Source: Bradyrhizobium sp. 21 (lineage in GTDB: Bacteria > Pseudomonadota > Alphaproteobacteria > Rhizobiales > Xanthobacteraceae). Taken from it: DNA of 64,000 nt. The number at the start of each line of letters is the position of its first letter. Within the stretch, counting starts at the first letter, position 1. A model generated the notes under the pieces. The model did no database searches. It saw only the letters and a list, made by a program, of their open reading frames with translations, and was not told the DNA's origin. The stretch lies in the NCBI RefSeq assembly GCF_023073335.1, contig NZ_JADPJG010000002.1, positions 158,594-222,593 of the forward strand, given 5' to 3'. Positions 43,146 to 51,850 of this stretch are shown here, piece by piece. Made by a program: the position numbers and the translations under genes.

Positions 43146-44366
43146 CTACATCGCCTTTCCCAGCAGAAATGGCAACTGGCGGGGGCCTCTCACCGTGCCT
43201 TGTGACCAGGTCACGGCACCTGCCGGGTCGAGCCTGAAGTCCGGTATCCGCTTCAGCCATTCCTCCAGCGCAACCTGCATCTCCATCCGCGCCAGATTGG
43301 AACCGACGCAGCGGTGGATGCCGAGGCCGAAAGCGGCGTGACGGTTCTCACGGCGGTCGATCACGACCTTGTCGGCGTCCGGAAACATTTTTGGGTCGCG
43401 GTTGGCGGCGGGGAAGGACAGCAGCACCATGTTGCCCGGCTTCACCGGACAGCCCGAGATCATGGTCTCCCCGACCACCTCGCGCGCCATCGTCACCGGC
43501 GAATAGGCGCGGAGCAGCTCCTCCACGGCGGTCGGGATCAGCCCGGGCTCGGCGACCAGGCGCTCGCGGTCGACAGGCGTTTTGGCGAGGTGCCAGAGCG
43601 AAGAGCCGATCGCGCTCCAGGTGGTGTCGATACCGGCGATCAGCAGCAGGCGCAGCGAGCCCAGCACGTGGGAGTCCTCGAGTGGGTTCCCCTCCTTGTC
43701 TCTGGCATTCATCAGATAGGAGATCAAATCGTCGGTCGGCTTGTTCTTGCGCGCCTCGATATGGGCGCTGAAATAAGCGCTCATCTCGTGCACGGCCTGG
43801 AGCAGCATGCTCTCGTCCTTGATGCCGAGCTCGAGGATCATGTGGATCCAATTGACGAAGAGATCGCTGTCGCTCTCGGGAATGCCCAGCATGTGGGCGA
43901 TCGCGCGCACCGGAATGTGTTTTGTGTAACGTGCGGCCGCATCCACTTGGCGATCCGCGATGAAATCGTCGATCAGCTCGTTGCAGATGGCGCGCACCCG
44001 CGGTTCGAGCTTCTTCATCGCATCCGGCGTGAACGGCGGCAACAGCAATTGCTTGGCCGGCTTGTGCATGGGGGGATCGGAGGTGATCGGCGGAGCCGCA
44101 TTCTTGGCAATCTCCTTGCGCACGTCGCGGACGATGATGCGGCGCGAGGAGAAATGCTCGGTGTCGTTGGCGATCTCGCGGATCGCGTCATAGGTCGTCG
44201 GCAAATAGCAGCCGAGAAAGCGGTTTGTGTGCACGACCGGGCTCGCGGCGCGCAATTCATCCCAGATCGGAAAAGGATCCTCCGTCCATTGCGGATCAGT
44301 GTGGTCGAAATCATGGACCCAGTCGGTCACGGGCGGATGGGCGGCGGGCTGGCTGACGTCGGACAT
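43146..44366 (-). CDS. Cytochrome P450 (class I, ferredoxin-dependent)
   Basis: A soluble bacterial P450 of 406 residues. The I-helix oxygen-binding motif is AGIDTT, the ExxR motif is EELLR, and the heme loop is AFGLGIHRCVGSNLAR with Cys353. The gene for a small ferredoxin is 56 bases upstream on the same strand, so the enzyme should be a two- or three-component system; no ferredoxin reductase gene is nearby. A divergent TetR regulator probably controls the pair. The substrate cannot be told from sequence; terpenoid, aromatic or fatty acid hydroxylation are all possible. Confidence 0.93.
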   Translation of the reverse strand: MSDVSQPAAHPPVTDWVHDFDHTDPQWTEDPFPIWDELRAASPVVHTNRFLGCYLPTTYDAIREIANDTEHFSSRRIIVRDVRKEIAKNAAPPITSDPPMHKPAKQLLLPPFTPDAMKKLEPRVRAICNELIDDFIADRQVDAAARYTKHIPVRAIAHMLGIPESDSDLFVNWIHMILELGIKDESMLLQAVHEMSAYFSAHIEARKNKPTDDLISYLMNARDKEGNPLEDSHVLGSLRLLLIAGIDTTWSAIGSSLWHLAKTPVDRERLVAEPGLIPTAVEELLRAYSPVTMAREVVGETMISGCPVKPGNMVLLSFPAANRDPKMFPDADKVVIDRRENRHAAFGLGIHRCVGSNLARMEMQVALEEWLKRIPDFRLDPAGAVTWSQGTVRGPRQLPFLLGKAM

Positions 44367-44422
44367 CTCGGGAATCCCTTGAGGCTCGTGTTCGCGGAAG
44401 GCACGCGGGCGGCAGGATTGCG

Positions 44423-44632
44423 CTACTCCTCGATCACGTCGATTGCGATTTCCGGACAGTTGGATTTGGCAAGCCAGGCCTTGTCTTCAAGGCCGGGCGG
44501 GACAGTGCCGTCGCCTGCTTCGTGGGCGTTGCCATATTCGTCGAGATCGAACAGCTCCGGCGCCAGCGCCTTGCAGCGGGCGTGGCCCTGGCACTTGTCC
44601 GGATCGACGTGAACCCTCAGTCGCTCTGTCAT
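44423..44632 (-). CDS. Ferredoxin, P450-partner type
   Basis: A 69-residue ferredoxin of the 3Fe-4S type that commonly serves P450s. The Cys pattern is CQGHARC (residues 14 and 20) with a later CPEIAID; only three cluster cysteines are present, with His in the second position of CxxHxxC in place of a fourth, which fits a 3Fe-4S cluster. It is the first gene of the ferredoxin-P450 pair, and its start faces the TetR gene across a 135-base promoter region. Confidence 0.92.
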   Translation of the reverse strand: MTERLRVHVDPDKCQGHARCKALAPELFDLDEYGNAHEAGDGTVPPGLEDKAWLAKSNCPEIAIDVIEE

Positions 44633-44698
44633 GGCGGCTTCCTCGGTCGTGTGCGCTCGGCCCGAAGGCAGCGCGCGTTCCCATTTGCGTTTCTATTT

Positions 44699-44757
44699 AA
44701 GTTATAGGCTATTACATTCGCGCCAGGCTTCCCCTGTCAAGCGCAAACTTATAGGCT
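44699..44757. promoter_or_regulatory. Direct repeats in the TetR-ferredoxin/P450 promoter region
   Basis: AAGTTATAGGCT at 44699-44710 and AACTTATAGGCT at 44746-44757 differ at one base and start 47 bases apart. They lie between the divergent TetR gene (start 44768) and ferredoxin gene (start 44632) in an AT-rich stretch. The second copy lies 10 bases upstream of the TetR start. They are good candidates for TetR half-site clusters or paired operators, though TetR sites are usually palindromic, which these are not. Confidence 0.5.
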
Positions 44758-44767
44758 TCGCCGTAAC

Positions 44768-45415
44768 ATGCGCCCACACCTCGCCCGCAAGCCCGAGAAC
44801 ACCTATCACCACGGCGATCTCCGCGACGCCCTGATCAAGGCTGCGCTGCGCGAGGCGGAGCAGGGCGGTACGGAGGCGATCAGCATCAAGGCGCTGGCGA
44901 AACAGCTCGGCGTCTCGCAGCCGGCGCCCTACCGACATTTTGCCGATCGCGAGGCGCTGCTTGCGGCGGTGACGGCGGAGGCATTCCGGCAGCTCAGCGC
45001 GATTTTGCGGGCGGCGATGGCGAAGCCGGCGAAACGATCAAAACTGTCGCAGCTGGCGCGGGCGACGCTCGATTTCGGTCTGCAGCGCAACGGCATCTAT
45101 CGCTTGATGTTCGCTTCGCGCACCGTGTCCTGCGCCGGCAAGGGCAGCGAGTTGCACGAGGCCACGCGAGAGACCTTCGCGTTGGTGGTCGAAGCGCTGG
45201 AAGCGCCGGCGGTCGGCTATTTGCGCGAGCGGCACGCGCTCAAGATCTGGGCGGCGCTGCATGGCGTGGTGATGCTGGCCGAGCAGGGCCTGTTCACCGG
45301 AGAGGCGGCGCACGCCACGCGCGAGGAATTGGTCGAGGATTTCGTCAACGAGACGAAGGCTGCGCTCGCGGTTGCGATCAAAGACGCACGGCGCCAGAAG
45401 AAGACCGGCGCCTAA
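44768..45415 (+). CDS. TetR/AcrR family transcriptional regulator
   Basis: A 215-residue regulator. The N-terminal TetR helix-turn-helix is GTEAISIKALAKQLGVSQPA then PYRHFADREALLAAVTAEAF, typical of the family, and the C-terminal ligand domain has LMFASRTVSC. It begins MRPHLARKPENTYHHGDLRDALI. It is divergent from the ferredoxin/P450 pair and likely represses it. Its 3' end overlaps the convergent racemase-family gene by four bases. Confidence 0.92.
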   Translation: MRPHLARKPENTYHHGDLRDALIKAALREAEQGGTEAISIKALAKQLGVSQPAPYRHFADREALLAAVTAEAFRQLSAILRAAMAKPAKRSKLSQLARATLDFGLQRNGIYRLMFASRTVSCAGKGSELHEATRETFALVVEALEAPAVGYLRERHALKIWAALHGVVMLAEQGLFTGEAAHATREELVEDFVNETKAALAVAIKDARRQKKTGA

Positions 45416-46062
45416 GCTTTTGCTTTCAGCAGCTTCATCAGCTTGTCGACCGCGCTGTCCGGGGTCGTGACGACGGGCCGACCAGTCGCTTCCGCAACCA
45501 GCGGTGCCGTCGCCGCGATGCTGAATTGGGCCAGCGCAATGACGTCGCAATCGCGCAGATCCTTTGATGCTTCGACAATCAGCCGGTCGTGCGTGGCGCG
45601 GTCACCGCGATCGAGCGCGGCCAGTGCGCCTTCGGCAAGTTTCGGCACGACCCGGACGGAGGCCGGAAACTCCGGCGGCATCGAGGCCAACGTCGGCGGA
45701 AAGGTCGAGAGCAGGCCGATCCGCTGGCCCATCGTCACCGCCCGTTCGATCATGGCTTCGTTCGGCTTGAGCACCGGCATCGGCATATGCGCGCGCGCAA
45801 CCGCCTCGATGCAGGGACCGAAGGCCGAGCAGGTGAACAGGATCGCGTCCGCGCCGGTCGCCGCGGCGTAATCGCCGAGTGCGAGGAAGCGCTCGGTCAT
45901 GGCCTCGTTGAGTGCGCCATCGCGCGCCAGATCGGCCGACAGGCTGTCGTCGAGCAGATTCATGAGCCGCGCCTCCGGCCACGCCCTTGCGAACGCCGCC
46001 TCGATCGGGGCGATGGAGTGCTTGAGGGCGTGGATCAGGGCGATGCGAGGAGACGCCGTCAT
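45412..46062 (-). CDS. Asp/Glu/hydantoin racemase family protein
   Basis: A 216-residue protein of the Asp/Glu racemase superfamily, which also includes hydantoin racemase and maleate isomerase. Blocks include IALIHALKHSIAPIEAAF, TGADAILFTCSAFGPCIEA and a late VTTPDSAVDKLMKL. The cysteine in TCSAFGP aligns with the catalytic Cys of the family; the second catalytic Cys region (DCDVIALAQFSIAATAP) lacks a cysteine in the usual place, as in arylmalonate decarboxylase-like or other non-racemase members. The substrate is unknown. Convergent with the TetR gene. Confidence 0.83.
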   Translation of the reverse strand: MTASPRIALIHALKHSIAPIEAAFARAWPEARLMNLLDDSLSADLARDGALNEAMTERFLALGDYAAATGADAILFTCSAFGPCIEAVARAHMPMPVLKPNEAMIERAVTMGQRIGLLSTFPPTLASMPPEFPASVRVVPKLAEGALAALDRGDRATHDRLIVEASKDLRDCDVIALAQFSIAATAPLVAEATGRPVVTTPDSAVDKLMKLLKAKA

Positions 46063-46088
46063 AGAACGTTACCCGATAGAAGGTTTCG

Positions 46089-46203
46089 TGCCCCGGACGC
46101 AGCGCAATGCGCAGTATTGCGCTGCAGAGCCGGGGCCCATTGTGGCGGCTGGGCCCCGGCTCAGCGCAGCAGCGTTGCACGCTGCAGCGCGTCCGGGACA
46201 TGC
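46089..46203. repeat. Palindromic repeat, family C (copy 1)
   Basis: About 115 bases with TGCCCCGGACGC at the left end and GCGTCCGGGACA at the right end, a nearly perfect 12-base inverted pair, with GCGCAG/CTGCGC and CCGGGGCCCA/TGGGCCCCGG inside. A related element is at 51851-51982. It lies between the racemase-family gene and the amino acid binding protein gene. Confidence 0.8.
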
Positions 46204-46210
46204 GAGGCCT

Positions 46211-47224
46211 TTACTTGAATGGCACCGCGTACATCAAGCCGCCCTTGCTCCAGAGGCCGTTGAGGCCACGCTCGAGCTTGAGCGGGCTCGCCTTGCCGAC
46301 ATTGCGCTCGTAGATCTCGCCGTAATTGCCGGTGGCCTTGATCGCCGAAACCAGCCATTTGTTGTCGAGCCCGAGCCGCGAGCCGAGATCTCCGGAGGCA
46401 CCGAGCAGCCGCTGCACCGCGGGTGTCTGCGACTTCGCCATCTCGTCGACATTGCCTTGCGTGACGCCGAGCTCTTCCGCCTCGATCAGCCCGTAATGCA
46501 GCCAGGTGATGATGTCGCTCCAGACCTCGTCGCCGTTGCGGGTGAAGGGGCCGAGCGGCTCCTTGCTGATGGTCTGCGGCAGCACGACGTAGTCGGTCGG
46601 GTTCGGCGCCGCGGTCGTCACGGCGCCGGCGAGTGCCGAAGCGTCCTGGGTCATGGCATCGCAACGGCCGCCGAAGAAGGTCTGGTACATGGTGTCGACG
46701 CGGTCGAACACCAGCGGCTTCCAGTCGATGCCGTTGGCGCGGCCGTAGTCGCCGAGCGTGACCTCATGCGTGGTGCCCTGCGCGACGCAGACGGTGGCGC
46801 CCTTGAGGTCCTTGATCTCCTTCACGCCGAGGTCCTTCTTCACGACAAAGCCCTGGCCGTCGTAGAAGTTGATCGGGCCCTGCCGCAGGCCGAGCGTGAC
46901 GCCGCGCAGATAGGTCTGCGTCGAGTTGCGGTAGAGCACGTCGATCTCGCCGGACTGGAGCGCGGTGAAGCGGTTCTGCGCGGTCAGCGAGACGTAGCGC
47001 ACCTTGCTGGCATCGCCGAGCACGCCGGCTGCGAGCGCGCGGCAATAATCGACGTCGAGACCCTTGTAGTTGCCTTGCGAATCCGGCGCGGAGAAGCCGG
47101 CAAAGCCGGCGCTGACGCCGCACACCAGCGTGCCGCGGCCCTTCACCGTGTCGAGCGTTGCCGCCGACGCCACGACCGTCGATGCCGCGAGCAGGCCTGC
47201 TCCGATAACCACTTTCCTCATCAT
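46211..47224 (-). CDS. Amino acid ABC transporter substrate-binding protein, AapJ-like
   Basis: A 337-residue periplasmic binding protein like AapJ of the general L-amino acid permease. A signal peptide is present (KVVIGAGLLAASTVVASA-A). The mature domain opens LDTVKGRGTLVCGVSAG, and GLDVDYCRALAAGVLGD and SGEIDVLYRNST are family features. GAGGGGAAAG lies ahead of ATG 47224. It follows the aminotransferase gene on the minus strand. Its likely permeases are on the other strand at 49552-51845, so the importer is split around the RpiR gene; no ATPase is encoded here. Confidence 0.9.
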   Translation of the reverse strand: MMRKVVIGAGLLAASTVVASAATLDTVKGRGTLVCGVSAGFAGFSAPDSQGNYKGLDVDYCRALAAGVLGDASKVRYVSLTAQNRFTALQSGEIDVLYRNSTQTYLRGVTLGLRQGPINFYDGQGFVVKKDLGVKEIKDLKGATVCVAQGTTHEVTLGDYGRANGIDWKPLVFDRVDTMYQTFFGGRCDAMTQDASALAGAVTTAAPNPTDYVVLPQTISKEPLGPFTRNGDEVWSDIITWLHYGLIEAEELGVTQGNVDEMAKSQTPAVQRLLGASGDLGSRLGLDNKWLVSAIKATGNYGEIYERNVGKASPLKLERGLNGLWSKGGLMYAVPFK

Positions 47225-47236
47225 GTTACTTTCCCC

Positions 47237-48586
47237 TCAATGATTGACACGACGCAACGCGTTGTCGACGGCGGTGCCGAGCTTGTCGACGATCAGGTCG
47301 ATCTCGTCAGCCGAAGCGATATAGGGCGGCGCCAGCAGCACGTGGTCGCCGCGGAGGCCGTCCACGGTGCCGCCGCCGGGATAGCACCCGAGGCCGTTGG
47401 CAAAGGCCTCCGCCTTGATCTTCTGATTCAGCTTCAGCGCCGGATCGAACGAGCTGCGGCTGGCGCGATCGGCGACGAGCTCGATGGCCCAGAACAGGCC
47501 GCGGCCCCTGATGTCGCCGACATGGCGGTGATTGCCGAAGCGCTCGGTCAGCCGCTGCTCGAGCTGCTTGCCGCGCTCCTTGACGCATTCGAGCAGGCCG
47601 TCCTCGCGGATCACGTCCTGTACCGCCAGCGCAGCGGCGCAGGCGAGGGGATGCGCCAGATAGGTGTGACCGTGCTGAAACGCACCGGAGCCGGCGCGGA
47701 TGGTGTCGACGATCTTGCCGCTGGCGAGCATCGCGCCGATCGGCTGGTAGCCGCCGCCGAGGCCCTTTGCAATCGCCTGGATGTCCGGGGTCACACCTTC
47801 CTGCTCCCATGCATGCGTGGTGCCGGTGCGGCCCATGCCTGACATGACCTCGTCGAGAATGAGCAGGGCGCCATGCCGATTGCAGATCTCGCGCACCGCC
47901 CTGAAATAACCGTCCGGTGCGGTGACGGCGCCGGCGGTCGCGCCGACGACGGGCTCGGCGAGGAATGCCGCAACCGTGTTGGGGCCGAGGCGCTGGAACT
48001 CGGCTTCGAGCTCTGCGGCGAGCCGCGCCACGAACTGCGCATCCGATTCACCGTCGTGCTTCTCGTGATAGGCGAAAGCCGGCGTCACATGGCTGAACGC
48101 GCCGGAGAGCAGCGGCGCGTAGGGCGCGCGCCGCCAGGCATTGCCGCCGGCGGCGAGTGCGCCGAGCGTGTTGCCGTGATAGCTCTGTCGTCGCGCGATG
48201 AAATGCTGCCGCTGCGGCTCGCCGCGTTCGATGAAATATTGCCGCGCGAGCTTGATGCTGGCCTCGATCGCTTCCGATCCGCCGCTGACGAAATAGGCGT
48301 AGGCGAGACCGCCTGGCTCGTGCCCGACCAGCCTCTCGGCCAGCGCCTCCGCCGGCTCGGAGGAGAAGAAGGCGGTGTGCGCATAGGCCAGTGTCGAAGC
48401 CTGCTTCGCCATCGCCGCGATCACGCGGGGATGCTGATGGCCGAGGCAGGAGACCGCCGCGCCGCCGGACGCGTCGATCACGCGCCGACCGTCCTCGGCG
48501 AAGAGATAAACGCCTTCGCCGCCGATCGCCTTGGGTGGCGTCTCACGCAACGAGCGATGCAGCACGCGGCTGGTGCGGGCGGCCAT
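47237..48586 (-). CDS. Class III PLP-dependent aminotransferase
   Basis: A 449-residue fold type I enzyme of class III (omega-amino acid, diaminobutyrate or GABA-like transaminases). The PLP lysine is Lys274 in AIAKGLGGGYQPIGA; Asp245 in LLILDEVMSG holds the pyridine nitrogen; SGGSEAIEASIKLAR is the phosphate-binding region. The gene lies 12 bases before the AapJ-like gene and three bases after the RpiR gene, on one strand, so the imported amino acid is its likely substrate. Donor and acceptor are unknown. Confidence 0.92.
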   Translation of the reverse strand: MAARTSRVLHRSLRETPPKAIGGEGVYLFAEDGRRVIDASGGAAVSCLGHQHPRVIAAMAKQASTLAYAHTAFFSSEPAEALAERLVGHEPGGLAYAYFVSGGSEAIEASIKLARQYFIERGEPQRQHFIARRQSYHGNTLGALAAGGNAWRRAPYAPLLSGAFSHVTPAFAYHEKHDGESDAQFVARLAAELEAEFQRLGPNTVAAFLAEPVVGATAGAVTAPDGYFRAVREICNRHGALLILDEVMSGMGRTGTTHAWEQEGVTPDIQAIAKGLGGGYQPIGAMLASGKIVDTIRAGSGAFQHGHTYLAHPLACAAALAVQDVIREDGLLECVKERGKQLEQRLTERFGNHRHVGDIRGRGLFWAIELVADRASRSSFDPALKLNQKIKAEAFANGLGCYPGGGTVDGLRGDHVLLAPPYIASADEIDLIVDKLGTAVDNALRRVNH

Positions 48587-48589
48587 GGG

Positions 48590-49462
48590 TCAACCTTTCT
48601 CTGGGACGTAAATGGAGGCCGCAGCGAGCCGCGCCTCGGTATTCTCCAGGCGCTTCTTCGCAGCCTTGCCGCCGAGCGAGAACGTCACTGCGGCGAGCGA
48701 CTGCGCGATTGCAATGGCGCCGGTGAGACTCGGGAAAAAGCCGGGCGACGAGGCCGCCTCGAACAGCAGCACGTGATCAGCACCCTCGGCCATTGGCGCC
48801 GAAAGACTGTCGGCTATCGCGATCAGCATTGTGCCGGCACGATGAGCGGCTTGTGCGACACGGACGCTGGCGTGGGTGTAGGGCATGAAGCCGATGACGA
48901 TGACGGCCTCACCAGGCCGGAAGGCGCCGAGATCGAGATCGTCGGGGCCGGACACGCCGACGAGTTGCACCTGTTCGGGACGAAACAGCCGGAGCTCGTA
49001 GTTCAGCAGCTCTGCAACGCTGCGGCAGCTACGATAGCCCGCGATCCAGATCCGCTTTGCGTCGTTGAGCGCGCGGGCGGCTTCCACGACAGGCTGCGCA
49101 GGAATGCGCGGAAGGCCGGCGCCTTCGGCCTCGAGCTTGTCGGTAACGAGTGTGACGTCGGCATTCGGACCGTGACGGCGGCTCTTGGCGCGGACGGAAA
49201 ACGGCGCGATCTCCGACGGACGCCGTGCCTCCGTCAGCGCCGCCCGCAATTCGTCCCAGCCGGAATAGCCGATCGCCTTGGCGAGCCGCGTGAACGCGGC
49301 GGGGTCGGCACCGGCAACCGCTGCGAGATCGCGCATCGACCGGGTGGTGGCGTCGTAATCATTGGCGGCGACGAAACGGCCGACCTCCTGCAAGCGCATC
49401 GGGAGCGATGGCAATGCGATGCGCAGTTCGCTCAGCGGCGAGGATTTCGCGGGCTCGACCAT
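48590..49462 (-). CDS. MurR/RpiR family transcriptional regulator
   Basis: A 290-residue regulator. The N-terminal HTH_6 domain reads RFVAANDYDATTRSMRDLAA, then AAFTRLAKAIGYSGWDELR; the C-terminal SIS domain binds a sugar phosphate or other small ligand (KRIWIAGYRSCRSVAELLNY, AVIVIGFMPYTHASVRVAQ). ATG 49462 (MVEPAKSS) is chosen because a palindrome likely to be its operator lies just upstream at 49471-49499; a TTG start at 49537 would put that palindrome in the coding region. It should control the aminotransferase/AapJ genes downstream and the divergent permeases. Confidence 0.89.
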   Translation of the reverse strand: MVEPAKSSPLSELRIALPSLPMRLQEVGRFVAANDYDATTRSMRDLAAVAGADPAAFTRLAKAIGYSGWDELRAALTEARRPSEIAPFSVRAKSRRHGPNADVTLVTDKLEAEGAGLPRIPAQPVVEAARALNDAKRIWIAGYRSCRSVAELLNYELRLFRPEQVQLVGVSGPDDLDLGAFRPGEAVIVIGFMPYTHASVRVAQAAHRAGTMLIAIADSLSAPMAEGADHVLLFEAASSPGFFPSLTGAIAIAQSLAAVTFSLGGKAAKKRLENTEARLAAASIYVPEKG

Positions 49463-49470
49463 GAAACATT

Positions 49471-49499
49471 TGTTGCACGATTTAGTGTTTGGTGCAACA
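49471..49499. promoter_or_regulatory. Inverted repeat, likely RpiR operator
   Basis: TGTTGCAC at 49471-49478 and GTGCAACA at 49492-49499 form perfect 8-base arms around a 13-base spacer. Arm centres are 21 bases apart, about two helical turns. The site lies between the RpiR start (49462) and the permease start (49552), where a regulator of both transcripts would bind. Confidence 0.65.
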
Positions 49500-49551
49500 G
49501 TTGACGTGCGCCGCCGGAAATCGCTGCATTTCAACAAGGGGTTTTTGTGCT

Positions 49552-50736
49552 GTGACCTCCGATCACCCCAGACCGCCGCCGCGCCGCCGCTTCTTCGCGT
49601 TCGGGCGCAACGAATTGAACGGTCTGTTCTGGCAGGTCCTGGTTGTCGGGATCGTCGTCGGGGTCGTCGCCTTCCTCTGGTCCAACACCGTCACCAATCT
49701 CTCGGCCCGCCGCATCACGACCGGCTTTGCCTTCCTCGGCCGCGAAGCGGGCATGCCCATTTCCGACAGCCTGCTCGCCTACAATCCGAGAGACAGCTAC
49801 CTCTGGGCCTTCATTGTCGGCGTCGCCAACACCTTGCGTGTCGCGGTGATCGGCATCGTGCTGGCGACCATTTTGGGTGCGCTGATCGGCATCTCGCGGC
49901 TGTCGGCGAACTGGTTGCTGTCGCGGCTTGCCGCCGTCTATGTCGAAGCGCTCCGAGACATCCCGCTGCTGCTTCAACTGCTGTTCTGGTACGTGCTGAT
50001 GCAGGCGCTGCCGGCCGCGCGGGCGGCTTGGCGGCCGGTCGAGGGAGTCTTCCTGTCCAATCGCGGCCTGATCCTGCCGGCGATTCCGCTCGGGCCGATG
50101 CAGCTTTGGGTGCTCGGCACCGCCGTTCTGGGCTGTGCGGCGCTCTATGTCATCCGGCGATGGCTGATCGCCCAGCAGATGCGCGACGGCAAGCCGCGGC
50201 CCGCCTGGCCCTTTGCGCTCGGCCTCGTTGTCATGCTGCCGGTGGCGGTGTCGTTGCTGCGCGGCGTATCCTGGACGATTGAATGGCCTGAGCTGCGCGG
50301 TTTCAACTTCGTCGGCGGGCTGACGCTTGCGCCGGAATATTTTGCATTGCTGATCGCGCTCGTCACCTACACCTCGGCTTTCATCGCCGAGATCGTGCGC
50401 AGCGGCATCCAGTCGGTGCCGCGCGGGCAATGGGATGCCGCCAACGCGCTCGGCCTGCGCCGCAGCTTCATGCTGCGGCAGATCATCCTGCCGCAGGCGC
50501 TGCGCGTGATCGTGCCGCCGATGACGAGCCAGTACCTCAATTTGACCAAGAACTCTTCGCTCGCGGTCGCGATCGGCTACCAGGACGTGGTCTCGATCGC
50601 CAACACCACGCTGAACCAGACCGGACAGGCGATCGAGGCGATCGCGCTGATCATGGCGGTGTTTCTGACCATCAGCCTCGGCATCAGCTTCTTCATGAAC
50701 TGGTACAATTCGCGCATCGCACTGGTGGAGCGCTGA
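49552..50736 (+). CDS. Amino acid ABC transporter permease, AapQ-like
   Basis: A 394-residue membrane permease like AapQ of the general L-amino acid transporter, which is longer than the usual HisQ-type permease (about 230) because of a large inserted N-terminal and central region. It shows FWQVLVVGIVVGVVAFLW near the start, SAFIAEIVRSGIQSVPRGQWDAANALGL and LPQALRVIVPPMTSQYLNLTK at the EAA region. The start is GTG 49552, with AAGGGG 11 bases upstream; a longer frame begins within the operator. It is two bases upstream of the next permease. Confidence 0.9.
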   Translation: MTSDHPRPPPRRRFFAFGRNELNGLFWQVLVVGIVVGVVAFLWSNTVTNLSARRITTGFAFLGREAGMPISDSLLAYNPRDSYLWAFIVGVANTLRVAVIGIVLATILGALIGISRLSANWLLSRLAAVYVEALRDIPLLLQLLFWYVLMQALPAARAAWRPVEGVFLSNRGLILPAIPLGPMQLWVLGTAVLGCAALYVIRRWLIAQQMRDGKPRPAWPFALGLVVMLPVAVSLLRGVSWTIEWPELRGFNFVGGLTLAPEYFALLIALVTYTSAFIAEIVRSGIQSVPRGQWDAANALGLRRSFMLRQIILPQALRVIVPPMTSQYLNLTKNSSLAVAIGYQDVVSIANTTLNQTGQAIEAIALIMAVFLTISLGISFFMNWYNSRIALVER

Positions 50737-50738
50737 GC

Positions 50739-51845
50739 ATGACGGCGATCGCCGACATTCCGGACGCACCGCGCGCCGCCCGCCGTCCGCAAACGGGCAA
50801 CCCGGTGCTGCGCTGGCTGCGCACCAATCTGTTCTCGTCGATCCCGAACGGCATCCTCTCGATCGTGCTGCTGGCGGTGCTCGCAAAGGGCATCTTCAGC
50901 TTCGCGCAATGGGGCATCGCCAACGCGGTCTGGCTGACACCGGCAAACGACTCCAGCGCCTGCAAGGCGGTACGGGGCCTCGGCGCCTGCTGGGCGATCA
51001 TTCCCGAAAAATACCGCTTCATCCTGTTCGGCACCTATCCGTTCGACGAGCAGTGGCGGCCGGCGCTGGCCGTCGTACTGTTCATCGCGTTGTTCTATCT
51101 CTCGACCCGCCGTGCCTTCTGGCGGCGCGAACTGGTCTTTCTCTGGATCGGTACGCTGGCGCTGATCAGCCTGCTGATGTGGGGCGGCGTGCTCGGCCTG
51201 TCCTTCGTCTCGCAGGACCGCTGGGGTGGCTTGCCCGTGACGCTGATCCTGGCGACGTTCGGATTGGCATGCGGCTTCCCGCTCGGCATCCTCGTTGCAC
51301 TCGGCCGACGTTCGAAATTGCCGGCGGTCCGCTCCATCAGCGTGCTCTATGTCGAGCTGATCCGCGGGGTGCCGCTGGTGAGCCTGCTGTTCATGGCGAG
51401 CGTGATGTTTCCGCTGTTCATGCCCAGTGGCTTCAATATCGACAAACTGCTGCGCGCACAGATCGCGATCATCCTGTTCGCGGGCGCTTATCTGGCCGAA
51501 ATCATCCGCGGTGGACTTCAGGCCGTGCCGCGCGGGCAGTATGAGGCGGCGGATGCACTGGGGCTGTCTTACTGGCGCAAGCATCGGCTGATCGTCTTGC
51601 CGCAGGCGATCCGCCACGTCATCCCGCCGCTGGTCAACACCTTTATCGCCTTCTTCAAGGACACCAGCCTCGTCCTGATCATCGGTATCTTCGACCTGCT
51701 GACGACGGCCAAGACCGCGATCATCGATCCGGCGTGGCAGCAATTCTCCGTCGAAGTCTACATCTTTGTCGCCGCGATCTATTTTGTCTTCTGTTTCGCG
51801 ATGTCGCGCTACAGCCGGAGCCTGGAGGCGGGGAGCGCGAGGTGA
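50739..51845 (+). CDS. Amino acid ABC transporter permease, AapM-like
   Basis: The second permease, 368 residues, like AapM. The EAA region is GAYLAEIIRGGLQAVPRGQYEAADAL, then LIVLPQAIRHVIPPLVN, and SLVLIIGIFDLLTTAKTA is present near the end. An extended N-terminal part carries a periplasmic domain with two cysteines (SACKAVRGLGACW). ATG 50739 follows the AapQ-like stop by two bases. No AapP-type ATPase gene follows; the next gene is an amidase on the other strand after a repeat, so an ATPase from elsewhere must be shared. Confidence 0.9.
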   Translation: MTAIADIPDAPRAARRPQTGNPVLRWLRTNLFSSIPNGILSIVLLAVLAKGIFSFAQWGIANAVWLTPANDSSACKAVRGLGACWAIIPEKYRFILFGTYPFDEQWRPALAVVLFIALFYLSTRRAFWRRELVFLWIGTLALISLLMWGGVLGLSFVSQDRWGGLPVTLILATFGLACGFPLGILVALGRRSKLPAVRSISVLYVELIRGVPLVSLLFMASVMFPLFMPSGFNIDKLLRAQIAIILFAGAYLAEIIRGGLQAVPRGQYEAADALGLSYWRKHRLIVLPQAIRHVIPPLVNTFIAFFKDTSLVLIIGIFDLLTTAKTAIIDPAWQQFSVEVYIFVAAIYFVFCFAMSRYSRSLEAGSAR

Positions 51846-51850
51846 GATCC

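Noticed and set aside
45412..46062. Calling the racemase-family gene a glutamate or hydantoin racemase
   Set aside because: Only one of the two usual catalytic cysteines is clear, so the specific activity is left open.
45899..47842. A 647-codon plus-strand frame across the racemase, AapJ-like and aminotransferase genes
   Set aside because: It crosses three supported minus-strand genes and a repeat, and its sequence resembles no protein.
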